From Planctomycetaceae bacterium (GTDB lineage: Bacteria > Planctomycetota > Planctomycetia > Planctomycetales > Planctomycetaceae), in contig JACKHO010000001.1 in NCBI GenBank assembly GCA_020638955.1, positions 1 through 64,000 of the forward strand: DNA of 64,000 bases, in the 5' to 3' direction. Below the pieces are notes generated by a model. That model was not told the origin of the DNA. It saw only the letters and a list, made by a program, of their open reading frames with translations, and did not search any database. Below are positions 27,111 through 37,123 of this stretch, one piece after another (positions within the stretch are counted from its first letter, which is position 1; each line of letters begins with the position of its first letter). Position numbers and translations under genes: made by a program.

Positions 27111-28571
27111 ATGAATTCTTATTCCCCGCAACAAATCCCCTTGCTTACTTCTGCCTTGAGTGACGTGCAGCAAGTTCAGGGAGAGCGGGAAAGGTTGGCT
27201 GTAAAGCTTCAACAGGCGGCTGTGGATTTGGCTCAACTTGGTGGTGACATCCCTAATGGACTTGCCCAGGATATCAACGCACTCAACGACAAGCAGCGCG
27301 ATACGCTTGAACGACTGACAGGGCAGGGCGAAATTAGCGAATTCATTCCGAGCGAAGGGGCTGAGGCTCCGTTGCTTCAATGGGTGCAGTCGCTGAACTC
27401 AGGAATTGAAGAATGTCGTCGTCGAGAAGGAGAGGCCAGAAATCGATGTGAGCAATGCCGCGAGCGGTTGAATGACTTCCAGAATTTGGAGTCGACCGTT
27501 GTGACGGCGACATTGGAAGAGGTGAAAGTCCGGGCCGCCGAATTGCTGAGCCAAATCTCCGACGCCGAAGCCTGGCACGTCGCTGCCAATGATGCGGACC
27601 TGCCTGCTCTCGAAGCCTTGTGGAATTTGTTGCGGGCGGTGCAGGAACGTCGATTCGATGAACCGCAAACAATTGCCTGGGCCGAACAGGTTGCCGCGCG
27701 GTTTGGGGTGCCATTTGCACTTCAGGCATATGCAGGCAGAATTTCGCATCGCATCGAAACGCCAGAGCCGACTCGATTAAGAGAAATTGAATCAGCAGTG
27801 CCGGTGTCCGTCAGTCCTGAAGATCCTGAGATGGCCGAGGTCGATCAGCCGATTGACGAAGTTACGGAGGTTCCTGCGGCTCCGGTGGAAGTCGACCTGT
27901 CCGGCCCTGGAGAAGTCGTGCTCCGGCGGCTCCAGACGCGTCTGGAAAAAATGTCAGGCGACCTGGAACGAGATCGGGAACAGTGGGGATTCGTCGTTGA
28001 TGATGTCGAGCACCTTGTCATGGATCGAGACGTCGACGAAGACGATCCGCGACTGCAATCGGTGTTCTGGAATTACATCGACGCCATTCCCGTGGCGCTT
28101 CCCGAGTCACGCACGTTCCGGAGCGTCATTGCACAAGTGGACCGAATTCGTATTGAAGGAATTGCGGCGCAGGGGGGCTGGGACCCGAGTGTGTGGTCGG
28201 AGAATGTCATACTCGCCGCGGAGGAACTCGAAGGCAAACGAGTTGTGCTCGTCGGCGGGACGCCACACGAGGCCACACGACAAATGATTTGCGACGCATT
28301 TCGCCTTCGCGATTTGGATTGGGCGACGTCCGGAAAATACGAGAGCCCGCAAAAGCTGCAGCAACTCGTGCAGTCGCCCGACGTCGCCGCCGTTTTCATT
28401 CTGCTCCGCTGGGTCGGCAGAGGACATGCGGAGGATATTAGCGTCTATTGCCGCAGCGCCCGAAATCGCCACATCCTCATTCCCGGCAGCTATCTCCCCG
28501 ACGACCTCGCCGCCGCCCTGCTGGAACAATCAGACACGCGCCCCGCCGCCGACCGATTCGTCTGGAGCTAA
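27111..28571 (+). CDS. Unknown cytoplasmic protein with DUF2325-like C-terminal domain
   Basis: 486 residues from the ATG at 27111 (MNSYSPQQIPLL). The first 150 residues are charged helices that may coil; a Pro/acid-rich linker sits around 210-265. The last 110 residues have a Rossmann-like order: KRVVLVGGTPHEATRQ, then a helix and VAAVFILLRWVGRGHAED, then ARNRHILIPGSYLP. This resembles DUF2325, where a VxxVGG strand is followed by a helix and a loop reporting on partner location; the match is by eye only. No signal peptide or membrane segment. Divergent from the FHA protein, so a shared regulator or function is possible. Convergent with yifB. Confidence 0.75.
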   Translation: MNSYSPQQIPLLTSALSDVQQVQGERERLAVKLQQAAVDLAQLGGDIPNGLAQDINALNDKQRDTLERLTGQGEISEFIPSEGAEAPLLQWVQSLNSGIEECRRREGEARNRCEQCRERLNDFQNLESTVVTATLEEVKVRAAELLSQISDAEAWHVAANDADLPALEALWNLLRAVQERRFDEPQTIAWAEQVAARFGVPFALQAYAGRISHRIETPEPTRLREIESAVPVSVSPEDPEMAEVDQPIDEVTEVPAAPVEVDLSGPGEVVLRRLQTRLEKMSGDLERDREQWGFVVDDVEHLVMDRDVDEDDPRLQSVFWNYIDAIPVALPESRTFRSVIAQVDRIRIEGIAAQGGWDPSVWSENVILAAEELEGKRVVLVGGTPHEATRQMICDAFRLRDLDWATSGKYESPQKLQQLVQSPDVAAVFILLRWVGRGHAEDISVYCRSARNRHILIPGSYLPDDLAAALLEQSDTRPAADRFVWS

Positions 28572-28633
28572 TCCGATTTATGCGCAGTGCCGGTGAATTC
28601 CGCATGAAACGGGACGGTGCTGCAAGTGTTGCC

Positions 28634-30172
28634 CTAGCTCGACCAGTAGTTTCGGTCGAGTGTGCGATAATTGATCGCCTCGCTCAAATGGCTGACCGCA
28701 ATATCGGTCGCCCCTTCTAAATCTGCGATGGTCCGGCTGACTCGCAGAATTTTGTCGTGCGCGCGGGCGGAGAGGCCCATTTCTTCCATCGCGGCCCGTA
28801 ATAACTGAGCGGCATCGGGCTGCAACTGGCAGTGCTGCCGCAACTGCCTGGGTGACATGGTGCCGTTGAAGTCCTTTCCAGACTTTCCAAACCGCTCAAA
28901 CTGCCGCTCCCGGGCCGCCTGCACCTGACTCCGCATCGAGGCACTGTTCGTTCCCGCCTGACGTGAAGCCAGTTCATGAAACGGAACCGGCGGCACTTCG
29001 ACATGAATGTCAATACGGTCGAGTAAAGGTCCACTAATCTTCGCCAAGTACCGCTCGATTTGCATGGGAGTGCAATTGCACTGGCGTTTAGGATCTCCTC
29101 GAAAGCCACAAGGGCAGGGATTCATTGCGGCAATCATCATGAAGCTGGCCGGAAATCGCACCGTGCCCAGCGCTCGTGAAATCGTCACCGTTTGATCTTC
29201 CAACGGCTGACGCAGCACCTCCAGCGTACGCCGATTAAATTCCGGCAACTCATCCAGGAAAAGAATGCCATTGTTCGCTAGAGAGATTTCGCCGGGCCGG
29301 GGCGTCGATCCACCTCCCACAAGGCCAGCATCACTAATGGTATGGTGCGGACTGCGAAATGGTCGTCTCAGCATGAGCGGGGCGTCATCGGGCAGCTGTC
29401 CCACCGCACTATAAATACGGGTGGTATCCAGGCTTTCTTCAGGGCTCAGGTCTGGCAAAATGGTACCAATCCGCTGCGCGAGGAGGGTCTTGCCTGTGCC
29501 AGGGCTTCCCAGCATCAGCAAATGATGGCGACCAGCCGCCGCGACGGTAACGGCCCGCTTCGCCATTTCCTGCCCTTTGACGTCGGAGAAATCAACGAGG
29601 TACCCCCCATATTCCTGCGTGGCATCTGACCAGCTAAACGCCACAGGATGGATGTCAACCATACCGGAGAAATGCCCCACTGCCTCAGCGAGGGATCCCA
29701 CAGCAATGACCTCCAGCCCTTCGACAACTGCCGCCTCACGCCCATTCTCGACCGGCACCACAATTCCCCGTCGACCATCCTGCCTGGCCTGCAAGGCCAT
29801 TGACAGCGTCCCCTTCACCCGACGCACCGTTCCATCCAGCGCAAGCTCTCCCACCACCGCATAGTCGGCAAATCGATCGGACTGCAACTGCCCGCTCGCC
29901 GCCAGAATTCCGAGTGCGATGGGCAAATCGAACGACGGCGCCTCTTTGGGAAAGTCCGCCGGCGACAAGTTAATGACGACCCGATCAATGGGCCGGTGAT
30001 ACCCACTGTTCACCAGTGCCCGCTCAATCCGATGCGTACTCTCCTTAACCGCCGCTTCCGCCAGCCCCACCAAAATCGTCTTGGGCATGGCCGCCGGTGA
30101 AATGTCCACCTCCACATCCACCGGTCGGGCCTCAATCCCAAACAGCGCATGTGTCAACAGTTTGGCAAGCAT
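28634..30172 (-). CDS. comM: YifB/ComM-family Mg chelatase-like AAA ATPase
   Basis: 512 residues, full length, starting MLAKLLTHALFGIEA as usual. An N-terminal Lon-protease-like fold (to about 190: VVINLSPADFPKEAPSFDLP) is followed by an AAA domain with Walker A GSPGTGKT, Walker B ILFLDELPEF, the NPCPCG motif that binds zinc in some members, and a C-terminal lid ending YRTLDRNYW. ComM is a hexameric helicase that extends branch migration during natural transformation. No competence genes are nearby. It is convergent with the DUF2325-like gene. Confidence 0.93.
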   Translation of the reverse strand: MLAKLLTHALFGIEARPVDVEVDISPAAMPKTILVGLAEAAVKESTHRIERALVNSGYHRPIDRVVINLSPADFPKEAPSFDLPIALGILAASGQLQSDRFADYAVVGELALDGTVRRVKGTLSMALQARQDGRRGIVVPVENGREAAVVEGLEVIAVGSLAEAVGHFSGMVDIHPVAFSWSDATQEYGGYLVDFSDVKGQEMAKRAVTVAAAGRHHLLMLGSPGTGKTLLAQRIGTILPDLSPEESLDTTRIYSAVGQLPDDAPLMLRRPFRSPHHTISDAGLVGGGSTPRPGEISLANNGILFLDELPEFNRRTLEVLRQPLEDQTVTISRALGTVRFPASFMMIAAMNPCPCGFRGDPKRQCNCTPMQIERYLAKISGPLLDRIDIHVEVPPVPFHELASRQAGTNSASMRSQVQAARERQFERFGKSGKDFNGTMSPRQLRQHCQLQPDAAQLLRAAMEEMGLSARAHDKILRVSRTIADLEGATDIAVSHLSEAINYRTLDRNYWSS

Positions 30173-30341
30173 GCCCCAGCCTCAGTTCCGCCGCTCCAAG
30201 TGAATTGACTACCAGCATGCTCGACCAATCTGAGAGAAGGGAATCCCTCCTTACTCAATCAGCCGGAAAGCGTAATTCGGGCCAACACGGATTTCAAAAT
30301 CAGTTGGTACTGAATTGTGGACTACTTCAACTTTGCTGCCG

Positions 30342-30797
30342 TTATTCGCAATCGCACTTGTCGTCGATGAAAGTAATGTTTTCTATCTCGATATTCAGAC
30401 ACTTGCACTGGCCATTTTTGTCCTTACCGCATCGCGCCTGAAAATAATGATGCGGAATCCTAATTCCGAATTGGTCCTGAATGCAGTCGGATGGCTCTGA
30501 GCAGGGCATGAGCGGTTCACATGCTCCGGCAACGGTTGTTGCATAGCCAGAATACTGCAGGCACGAACTCATCGCGACTTGTTCGCATTCTTCTTCGCCT
30601 TCTACTGTAACGACATGGCAGCCAATGCCATTGGGACTGCCAGGGTTAGGGATGACGTGAGCAGGCTTACATTTTGTGTTGGGAATTGTCATCGGAGTGC
30701 AAAACACTTCTGCGATAAGTGCAGATGAGACTGCCAAGTTGCAAATACCGAATGTAATCATACCAAGGGACAGCGTTCGCTTGAATTTCGTGGCCAT
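30342..30797 (-). CDS. Small exported Cys-rich protein
   Basis: 151 residues. A signal peptide (to about residue 29, SALIAEVFC) is followed by a mature part with 13 Cys, including paired forms KCKCLN, KCDCE and EECEQ. No known motif or metal site is recognised. Such spacing suggests a disulfide-stabilised extracellular or envelope protein. It is followed by yifB 169 bp away and preceded by another exported unknown 38 bp away on the same strand, so the two may be co-transcribed. Confidence 0.7.
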   Translation of the reverse strand: MATKFKRTLSLGMITFGICNLAVSSALIAEVFCTPMTIPNTKCKPAHVIPNPGSPNGIGCHVVTVEGEEECEQVAMSSCLQYSGYATTVAGACEPLMPCSEPSDCIQDQFGIRIPHHYFQARCGKDKNGQCKCLNIEIENITFIDDKCDCE

Positions 30798-30835
30798 GTT
30801 TTCATTCCAAGTTGGGGGGAAGTAGAATCAGATTT

Positions 30836-32002
30836 CTAACTTTGTGATGCTCGTGAACGGCGCCACATAAGGGCACCGACGATCAAAACGACGACACCGT
30901 TAACAAACAGCAGTATTAGCCAGGCAGGAAAATGCCGCCGGGAAGCCTCTTGTGGTTTGGTCAGTCCGTTGATGGTATCAGCGGCCGGAATTGCCATTGT
31001 GCTTGGCAAAGGCGAGCGCCCATCCATGAAGGCCAGGACGTCATTGACGTCGTACGTGAGGCGGGCACTTTGGAGTTCGGTGCCCCGGTGGTCGAGGAGC
31101 ACGTCTCCTTTGGCAGCCTGCAGCCGGAAGACAGAGTCGGCGACGGGGGTGTTGAACTGAACTTGTTTGATGATCAGGACTCTGATGATCAGGGTCTTGT
31201 TCTCGTAGTAGTCCACGTCGTACGAAACCCGGGGGATGCTCAGGCCGTTCGGGAGTTGGATGAGGTCTTTGTGGACAATGTCCCGTGCAATTTCCCGGGT
31301 CGTTCCCTGACGCCATGTGAGCGGCAGGCCGGAAGCGGCATCGATGGTAAGCTGGGTAGGTGAGTTGGGAGAGGTGTCACCCGGAAGTCGCAAAGTGTGA
31401 GTGCCCAGCTCGGGGTTCGATGTGATGTCGTACGACTTCAGGACTTCCTCCGTGTTGAACGGAATGTGGTGAAAATCGTAGAGGCTGGTGTGGTCCACAT
31501 TGTACTTACCCCGGAGAAAGAGGGAAATTCGAGTGTTGTCCTCACGGGAAACGTCGAAGTAGTTGGACTCGTCGAGTAGGTGAATTGTACGGGGAGATTC
31601 ATCACGCAGTTGTGAACCTTTGACCCACAAGCGGCGAGAGATTTGCCACGGATCGGCGATCGGTTTTTGGCCGACGTGGGTGCCATCGACGAGCCTTTGG
31701 CGCTCTTCCGGCGTGCTCAGCAATCCGCATTCTTCGATGAGTGCGAGGACTTCATCGGGGGAGAGCATTGGCTTTGGGAATGCGGGAGCGGGGGACTGGT
31801 CGTTCGGCGGCGGCACCGGTTTGGGGGGGAAATACAGGAAAGCACTGTCAAATTCGATGTCCGCGGTGACAATTCCCTCTCTCATCAAGGCCCACTGACT
31901 GGCGATTTGCTGGCGCAGTTCGTCATTGTTCGGCGATTCTGCGAACGCCGACGTGGCCGTGAGGAGAAAGAATAGCGAAAAAACGAGGAGCCGATTGCCC
32001 AT
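30836..32002 (-). CDS. Exported protein of unknown function with C-terminal membrane anchor
   Basis: 388 residues from the ATG at 32002 (MGNRLLVFSLFFLLTATSAFA). A signal peptide is followed by a Pro-rich segment with PPKPVPPPN, then beta-rich parts: LWVKGSQLRDESPRTIHLLDESNYF and TQLTIDAASGLPLTWRQG. This pattern is reminiscent of LolA-like lipoprotein carrier folds that read a substrate property, but the match is weak. A helix at about 355-378 (LILLFVNGVVVLIVGALMW) and the basic end RRSRASQS give a C-terminal anchor. It lies 38 bp upstream of the Cys-rich gene. Function not known. Confidence 0.75.
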   Translation of the reverse strand: MGNRLLVFSLFFLLTATSAFAESPNNDELRQQIASQWALMREGIVTADIEFDSAFLYFPPKPVPPPNDQSPAPAFPKPMLSPDEVLALIEECGLLSTPEERQRLVDGTHVGQKPIADPWQISRRLWVKGSQLRDESPRTIHLLDESNYFDVSREDNTRISLFLRGKYNVDHTSLYDFHHIPFNTEEVLKSYDITSNPELGTHTLRLPGDTSPNSPTQLTIDAASGLPLTWRQGTTREIARDIVHKDLIQLPNGLSIPRVSYDVDYYENKTLIIRVLIIKQVQFNTPVADSVFRLQAAKGDVLLDHRGTELQSARLTYDVNDVLAFMDGRSPLPSTMAIPAADTINGLTKPQEASRRHFPAWLILLFVNGVVVLIVGALMWRRSRASQS

Positions 32003-32374
32003 CAGACCGTGCCTCAAAAGGTTTGTCCGCTCCGTAAACTAGCCGTCGAGATTACCCGCCGCCCGGCTTGAGGAGAGTTCCTGTGTCGCATGATAAGTCA
32101 ACTTGTCCAATTTAACAAGTCTGAATCAATGTCGGCTGATTTGTGGGGGCGTGGCCAGTTCGTGGCTCGGCTTTCAAGAAGTTGAGTGAATCTGTACGGC
32201 CTGTGACGGCGTTTCTGGGGGTTTGACGTGGAAAACGGCTAGGGGAATCTGACGAAAGCCGGTACGATAGAAGATGAGTCGGACGGGTTCAGAGGGGGAG
32301 TGGCTAGTCTTCCCTGCTGAGCCTTGTTTCGATTCATCCCCCAGTTGCATCCCTCGGCGAAGTTCTTCGATCCC
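32003..32374. other. Divergent intergenic region
   Basis: 372 bp between the divergent genes at 30836 and 32375. Presumed promoter region for both; no motif or repeat recognised. Confidence 0.4.
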
Positions 32375-34663
32375 ATGGCTGTAGATAACGAGTGGCAAGC
32401 TGACTCCTCTCCAGACGGAGGCAGTACGTTCGACCTGAAGCGAATGCTTTGGGGCCGCAAATGGTTGCTGATTATTTGTGCCTTCGTAGGTATGGGTGGT
32501 GGCTATTACCAGTTCACCAAGCAGCCGGAAGTGTACTCTTCGTCGGGGCAGGTGTTGTTGAAGTTGTCGCAACAGGCAATTCCCGTGGAAGGAATGGCCG
32601 AAGTGCGGCTGAAAGACCCCATTGATGAGCACCTGGAACTCATTCGAAAAGGAAAAATCCTGGAAGGGGCCGTGCAGCGTTTAATGGCACGTGAGGAGAA
32701 GGTCTCCACAATTGAGGCGTTGGGGAACGAAGCCCGCATGGCGGCGGTCATTTCCGGTCGTTTGCGGGCGACGCGACCGAATCCGAAGACCAATTTCATT
32801 ACCATTTCGTACACCAGCCCCATCCAGGCCGAGTGCCAGCCCGTATTGGAGGCTGTGTTTGCGTCGTACGAAGAGTATTTGAGTGCCGATCAGCGTGAAT
32901 CGAGCGACAACATGGTGGCTCGTGTTCAGGAAGCAAAGGAAGTTTTGGATGGTGATCTAAAACGGAAGCGGGATGAGTATCGACTGTTTCGTCAGGAGAC
33001 CTCATTGCTTCTCAATGGCGAACAAACTCAGAACCTGCACCAGGACCGGGTGTTGGGAATTGAACGCGAACGCGCACAACTGCAGTTGCGTGTGACAGAA
33101 ATTCAAGGCGAACTCGACGCAATTGAATCGGCCAAGCAGCGTAAAACGAGCCGTGAAGTGCTCATGATTGTTGCCGACCAAATGAGCGCCCGAGGTGCAG
33201 GTGCGGGAGCCAATGGCGTGGCCAGTGCGACGCAAACCACCATTACCTCACAACTGCTACCACTCATGGTGAAAGAGGCCTTGCTGTCGAAAAAGTTGGG
33301 GGCGGGGCACCCGGACGTGCAGGCAGTGAGAATTGAGATTGCCGTTGTGAAAGATGCGCTCCGGTCGGGAATTGACGGAACGGACGGCGGACCGGACAGC
33401 GAGCCAAGTGAACCGCCAAAGGACTTTCTGGACGTGTATACGGAAGCCCTAAACGAAGAGTTGCGAATTGTCGTTCAGAAGTCGGTGAAGCTCAATGCTC
33501 TGTATATGGCAGAACGTGAAGCGTCAAAGTCACTGGAAGAGGAAGTGCATCGCAACCGAGAATTGCTGGACGACATCCAGCGGACGCAGGATTTGTACGA
33601 TCAAATTCTGAAGAAACTGGAGCAAATCAACCTCGTCAAGACGAACGACAATTACTCGGTCGAGAGCATTTCACCTCCATCACCCGGTTACAAAACGGGT
33701 CCTGACCAGAATCGATTCCTGTCAATGGGGGGATTCGGCGGCCTGATGGTAGGAGTGTTTCTGTCATTTCTCCTGGAAATGTCAGACCGCGGTTTCCGTA
33801 GTGCAAACGAAATCAATCGCTTCCTGGGAGCCAGTGTTATTGGACATATTCCACAAATCGATGCAGAACGTGGTTCGCGCGTGGTGAAGGACCGGAATGT
33901 TGACAAGAACCTGGCGGTGTTTCAGAGACCGCGGTCCAACGTCGCAGAAGCGTACCGCGGCGTGCGTACGTCACTGCTGTTCGGTATTGAAGACAAGTCG
34001 CACACGATGATCCAGGTGACGAGTCCCGACCCCGGTGATGGAAAGTCAACACTGTCATCAAATCTTGCGGCCGCATTGGCGGGGTCCGGTAAGAGCGTGC
34101 TGTTGATGGACGTCGACTTGCGCAAACCGCGTCAGCACAAAATCTTCAATTACGATCTGGACGACGGCGGTGTGACTTCCGTAATGGATGGTACGCACAC
34201 CATTGAGGAAGCGGCGCACAAAACCGTTGTCGACAACCTCTGGATGCTTACGGCCGGTCCACGTGTAGAGCATCCTGGTGAATTGTTGTTGAGCCCCAAG
34301 TTTGGCGAACTGCTGGCGGAAGCGAAGGAGAAATACGACTTTGTCATTGTCGATACGCCTCCCGTTTTGCCAGTCACCGACTCGGCAACCATTGCGCCAT
34401 CGGTGGACGGAGTTATTCTCGTCTTCCGATTAACGAAACACTCGAAGCCACATGCCATGCAGGCCATTCAAGAGTTGGAAATGGTGGGCGCCCGAATTGT
34501 CGGTGTTGTTGTGAATGGTGTCGGCAGCAATTCGGGTTACAACTACGGCAGTTCCGAATACGGTTACCGCTACGGCAGTGGCTACGGTCGCTATGAATAC
34601 CGCGACAAAGATGAACCGAAAAAGCCGCGAACTGTTGATCCACCGGAACAGCGTGCTGGATAA
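32375..34663 (+). CDS. Polysaccharide tyrosine autokinase (BY-kinase, Wzc-like)
   Basis: 762 residues from the ATG at 32375. The Wzz-type chain-length part starts with a membrane helix (WLLIICAFVGMGGGYY, about 27-42), then a long coiled coil and a second membrane helix near FGGLMVGVFLSFLLEMSDRG. The kinase has Walker A PGDGKSTLSSNLAAALA (about 551-567), Walker A' VLLMDVDLRKP and Walker B FVIVDTPPVLP, so it is a BY-kinase. The tail carries eight Tyr in about 24 residues (YGSSEYGYRYGSGYGRYEY), the autophosphorylation cluster. BY-kinases control export of capsule or exopolysaccharide. No glycosyltransferase or wza gene is near. It is convergent with the AsmA-like gene, 21 bp apart. Confidence 0.92.
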   Translation: MAVDNEWQADSSPDGGSTFDLKRMLWGRKWLLIICAFVGMGGGYYQFTKQPEVYSSSGQVLLKLSQQAIPVEGMAEVRLKDPIDEHLELIRKGKILEGAVQRLMAREEKVSTIEALGNEARMAAVISGRLRATRPNPKTNFITISYTSPIQAECQPVLEAVFASYEEYLSADQRESSDNMVARVQEAKEVLDGDLKRKRDEYRLFRQETSLLLNGEQTQNLHQDRVLGIERERAQLQLRVTEIQGELDAIESAKQRKTSREVLMIVADQMSARGAGAGANGVASATQTTITSQLLPLMVKEALLSKKLGAGHPDVQAVRIEIAVVKDALRSGIDGTDGGPDSEPSEPPKDFLDVYTEALNEELRIVVQKSVKLNALYMAEREASKSLEEEVHRNRELLDDIQRTQDLYDQILKKLEQINLVKTNDNYSVESISPPSPGYKTGPDQNRFLSMGGFGGLMVGVFLSFLLEMSDRGFRSANEINRFLGASVIGHIPQIDAERGSRVVKDRNVDKNLAVFQRPRSNVAEAYRGVRTSLLFGIEDKSHTMIQVTSPDPGDGKSTLSSNLAAALAGSGKSVLLMDVDLRKPRQHKIFNYDLDDGGVTSVMDGTHTIEEAAHKTVVDNLWMLTAGPRVEHPGELLLSPKFGELLAEAKEKYDFVIVDTPPVLPVTDSATIAPSVDGVILVFRLTKHSKPHAMQAIQELEMVGARIVGVVVNGVGSNSGYNYGSSEYGYRYGSGYGRYEYRDKDEPKKPRTVDPPEQRAG

Positions 34664-34684
34664 CAGGCGAATGATCCAGGAATG

Positions 34685-36871
34685 CTACTGACCCGGCGAG
34701 TTTTGTGGTCGGCGTCGCGGACGTGGCGGGTTTTGGAGAATGCGTTCCAATAATCCGCCTGCGGCCTTAATGCCAATGCGACGGCCAAAATCGCCAAGCG
34801 GGTGGAGGTCGAATTTCGGATCGGAAAGCGTACCGCGCACGTTGAAAGTAATGACCTCACCTTGGAGCGACCGCAGAACAGGTCCTTTGTCGAGCCATTC
34901 GTCGTTGAGTGGAATGCTCAGTTTCAGGTCGAGCGTTTCGTCTAAGCCGACCGAGCCTTCGGTCAGAATGCGAACTGCACCAATCTTCAAAACGAAATCT
35001 TTGTGGTACACGCGTCCGTCGAGTACTCGGAACGGAACGCGTTGATCGGTCATGGTGATACGAACTTTGTCCCGTGGAATTGCTCCTCCGCCAACCATCA
35101 GGGAAATTCTGTCAACAAGATCTTGCACCTGCTGCAACATCGGACCAGGGGCAATGAAAGCCGAATGGATGACAAGGTATCCCGGGATATCCGCCGTCTC
35201 CATGTGGCCAATTTCCCCTTCGGCAAGTTGGCCGACTTCGAGTGAGAATTTGCCTTCAATGGCCGTTGCGTTTGCCAGGAGCGGAGCCGGGAATTTCAAC
35301 CACTGCCGTACAACGGGCTCGGTGAGTTCGATTTGGTCAAGGACAAGGCCTTGCTGGATGCGAAAACGCGGTGAGTCGCCAGCAAGGGCAACTTCCGGGA
35401 TTTGTCGGACCTGCCCCCCATTTACTGGGAAACTCACCGGAGCGAGGTGTAGCCAGTTGTCTGCTGAAGAAAAGCTGACTTCGCCTGCTTCAGAAATGAG
35501 TCCGTACGCCGCGAGTCGATCCCAAGCCAGACTCGTTGTGATTTTCAAATCTTGCGGGATTGAATTTTCGGACTGTACGACGCCAGCGTCGTTTTCGCTT
35601 GCTGGTCGACGCAGCGGGCCTTGTGCCACGAATTTCGAAATGCGCAGTCCTTCAATTTCCAACTCTTCACGCAACTCGCTGGGAATAATCGACAGCAGTT
35701 CATCCGACTCGCAGCTCAAGCTCCCTTCAAGACTGGCATCGGCGGTTGTGCGTACATTGGTAATGACGCCCTTGCCATCAATTGCTACTGCATTCGAGTT
35801 CAGTTGAACGGTTGAAAGTGTCAACGTGTCCTGGTCAGCGTTGTAGTCAGCCAGGGCCTTCCAGCTTCCATCACTTAAATCAACGGGAACGACTGTGCCG
35901 TCCTGAGTGATGATTCTGGTTTCGGAATTCTTCGATGATTGGTTCGGCTGAGTGAAATCGCCCGTGGTGGAAATAACAAATGATCCATTCGACGACCGTC
36001 CAACGTAGTGTTGTGAGGAACCACTCACCGACCCAGAAACCGTGGCGTCGTTCAATTCTCGCCGAATGAGAGGATTCAATCCGTCCAGTGGGATCGATTC
36101 CCCCTGCACATTAATGACCAGCTTCTCCATTTCGTTGGCGGGGACAACTCCATCGACGGGCATGAGTGGCTGTCCTCCAGCATCTTGCCATTCTCCGGCG
36201 AGTTGAAACTCCCCTCCGGTCTCGGGCTGGCGAACTTTGCCCGCGAATTGAAACGTATGAACTGCTGGTTGAGTCTCCTGTTTCGGAGTGAATGCATATT
36301 CTCCAGCAATTTCATTGAAACTGGTCAGTTCTTCTTTCTGTTCGTCGACCAGACGGAAACTGCTTTTCGAAACATGCAACGTCATGGCTCGTGGCAAGTG
36401 TCGGAATCCATGTTGCATCAGTTGCTGGAGCGCTTTCTCCGAGTTGACCTTCTCCAAATTCGCCATGCGCGTCTTCGGTACAACAATTTCTCCCGAGAAT
36501 CCTTCCACATAAAGTTCCAGCGGTTGTGCCCGGTTCGTTACCAGCGACCAGAGAGTTTGTTGTGTGGTAATCGACTCAATATTAGCCGTTGCTTTTCCAG
36601 ACGTTCCTCGAATTTTGACGTCGTGAATCATCACCGGCGCCTGCCACGACAGTGAGGCAGATTCAAATTCGATTTCTGCGGGAATGTCCGCTCCCACCCA
36701 ATTTGCCACGTTTGAATGCGAGGCCAGTTTTCCAGCCATGCTGGGGAGAAACCAGACGACCACGACGATTGCCAGTACAAAAAAGATGGCGAACCGCATC
36801 AGCCAGCTTCCACGTCGTGGCGGCGGCTGTTCAACGGGCGTCAGTTGTTCTGGAGAGTTTGTTTCGGTCAT
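34685..36871 (-). CDS. AsmA-like envelope protein
   Basis: 728 residues from the ATG at 36871 (MTETNSPEQL). One N-terminal membrane helix (MRFAIFFVLAIVVVVWFLPSMAG) is followed by a beta-rich chain; the end resembles the conserved AsmA C terminus: VLKIGAVRILTEGSVGLDETLDLKLSIPL, FNVRGTLSDPKFDLHPLG. AsmA-like proteins are anchored in the inner membrane and bridge to the outer membrane, moving phospholipids or assisting outer-membrane assembly. It supports a didermic envelope. Divergent from the gene at 37124. Confidence 0.75.
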   Translation of the reverse strand: MTETNSPEQLTPVEQPPPRRGSWLMRFAIFFVLAIVVVVWFLPSMAGKLASHSNVANWVGADIPAEIEFESASLSWQAPVMIHDVKIRGTSGKATANIESITTQQTLWSLVTNRAQPLELYVEGFSGEIVVPKTRMANLEKVNSEKALQQLMQHGFRHLPRAMTLHVSKSSFRLVDEQKEELTSFNEIAGEYAFTPKQETQPAVHTFQFAGKVRQPETGGEFQLAGEWQDAGGQPLMPVDGVVPANEMEKLVINVQGESIPLDGLNPLIRRELNDATVSGSVSGSSQHYVGRSSNGSFVISTTGDFTQPNQSSKNSETRIITQDGTVVPVDLSDGSWKALADYNADQDTLTLSTVQLNSNAVAIDGKGVITNVRTTADASLEGSLSCESDELLSIIPSELREELEIEGLRISKFVAQGPLRRPASENDAGVVQSENSIPQDLKITTSLAWDRLAAYGLISEAGEVSFSSADNWLHLAPVSFPVNGGQVRQIPEVALAGDSPRFRIQQGLVLDQIELTEPVVRQWLKFPAPLLANATAIEGKFSLEVGQLAEGEIGHMETADIPGYLVIHSAFIAPGPMLQQVQDLVDRISLMVGGGAIPRDKVRITMTDQRVPFRVLDGRVYHKDFVLKIGAVRILTEGSVGLDETLDLKLSIPLNDEWLDKGPVLRSLQGEVITFNVRGTLSDPKFDLHPLGDFGRRIGIKAAGGLLERILQNPPRPRRRPQNSPGQ

Positions 36872-37123
36872 GGAGACGCAACTCAAGTCGATCTGGGCAC
36901 TGCAAGAATGGGGTTGGTGCCGCAGTGGCCCCTGATTGTCGGACCTGATGTCTGTTCCGGCAAGAGGTAATGAAGCTTCGTCTGATGAATTCACCGAACG
37001 CTCCCCGATTCCCTCAACTGCCGTTCGCTATGACGTGGACTGCGGAAGAATCGAGCCATTTCGCTCGCGTTCGTCCGGCTGCTCGCGTAGTATCGAAGCG
37101 ACTTTCATTGGAGGAAACAGGTA

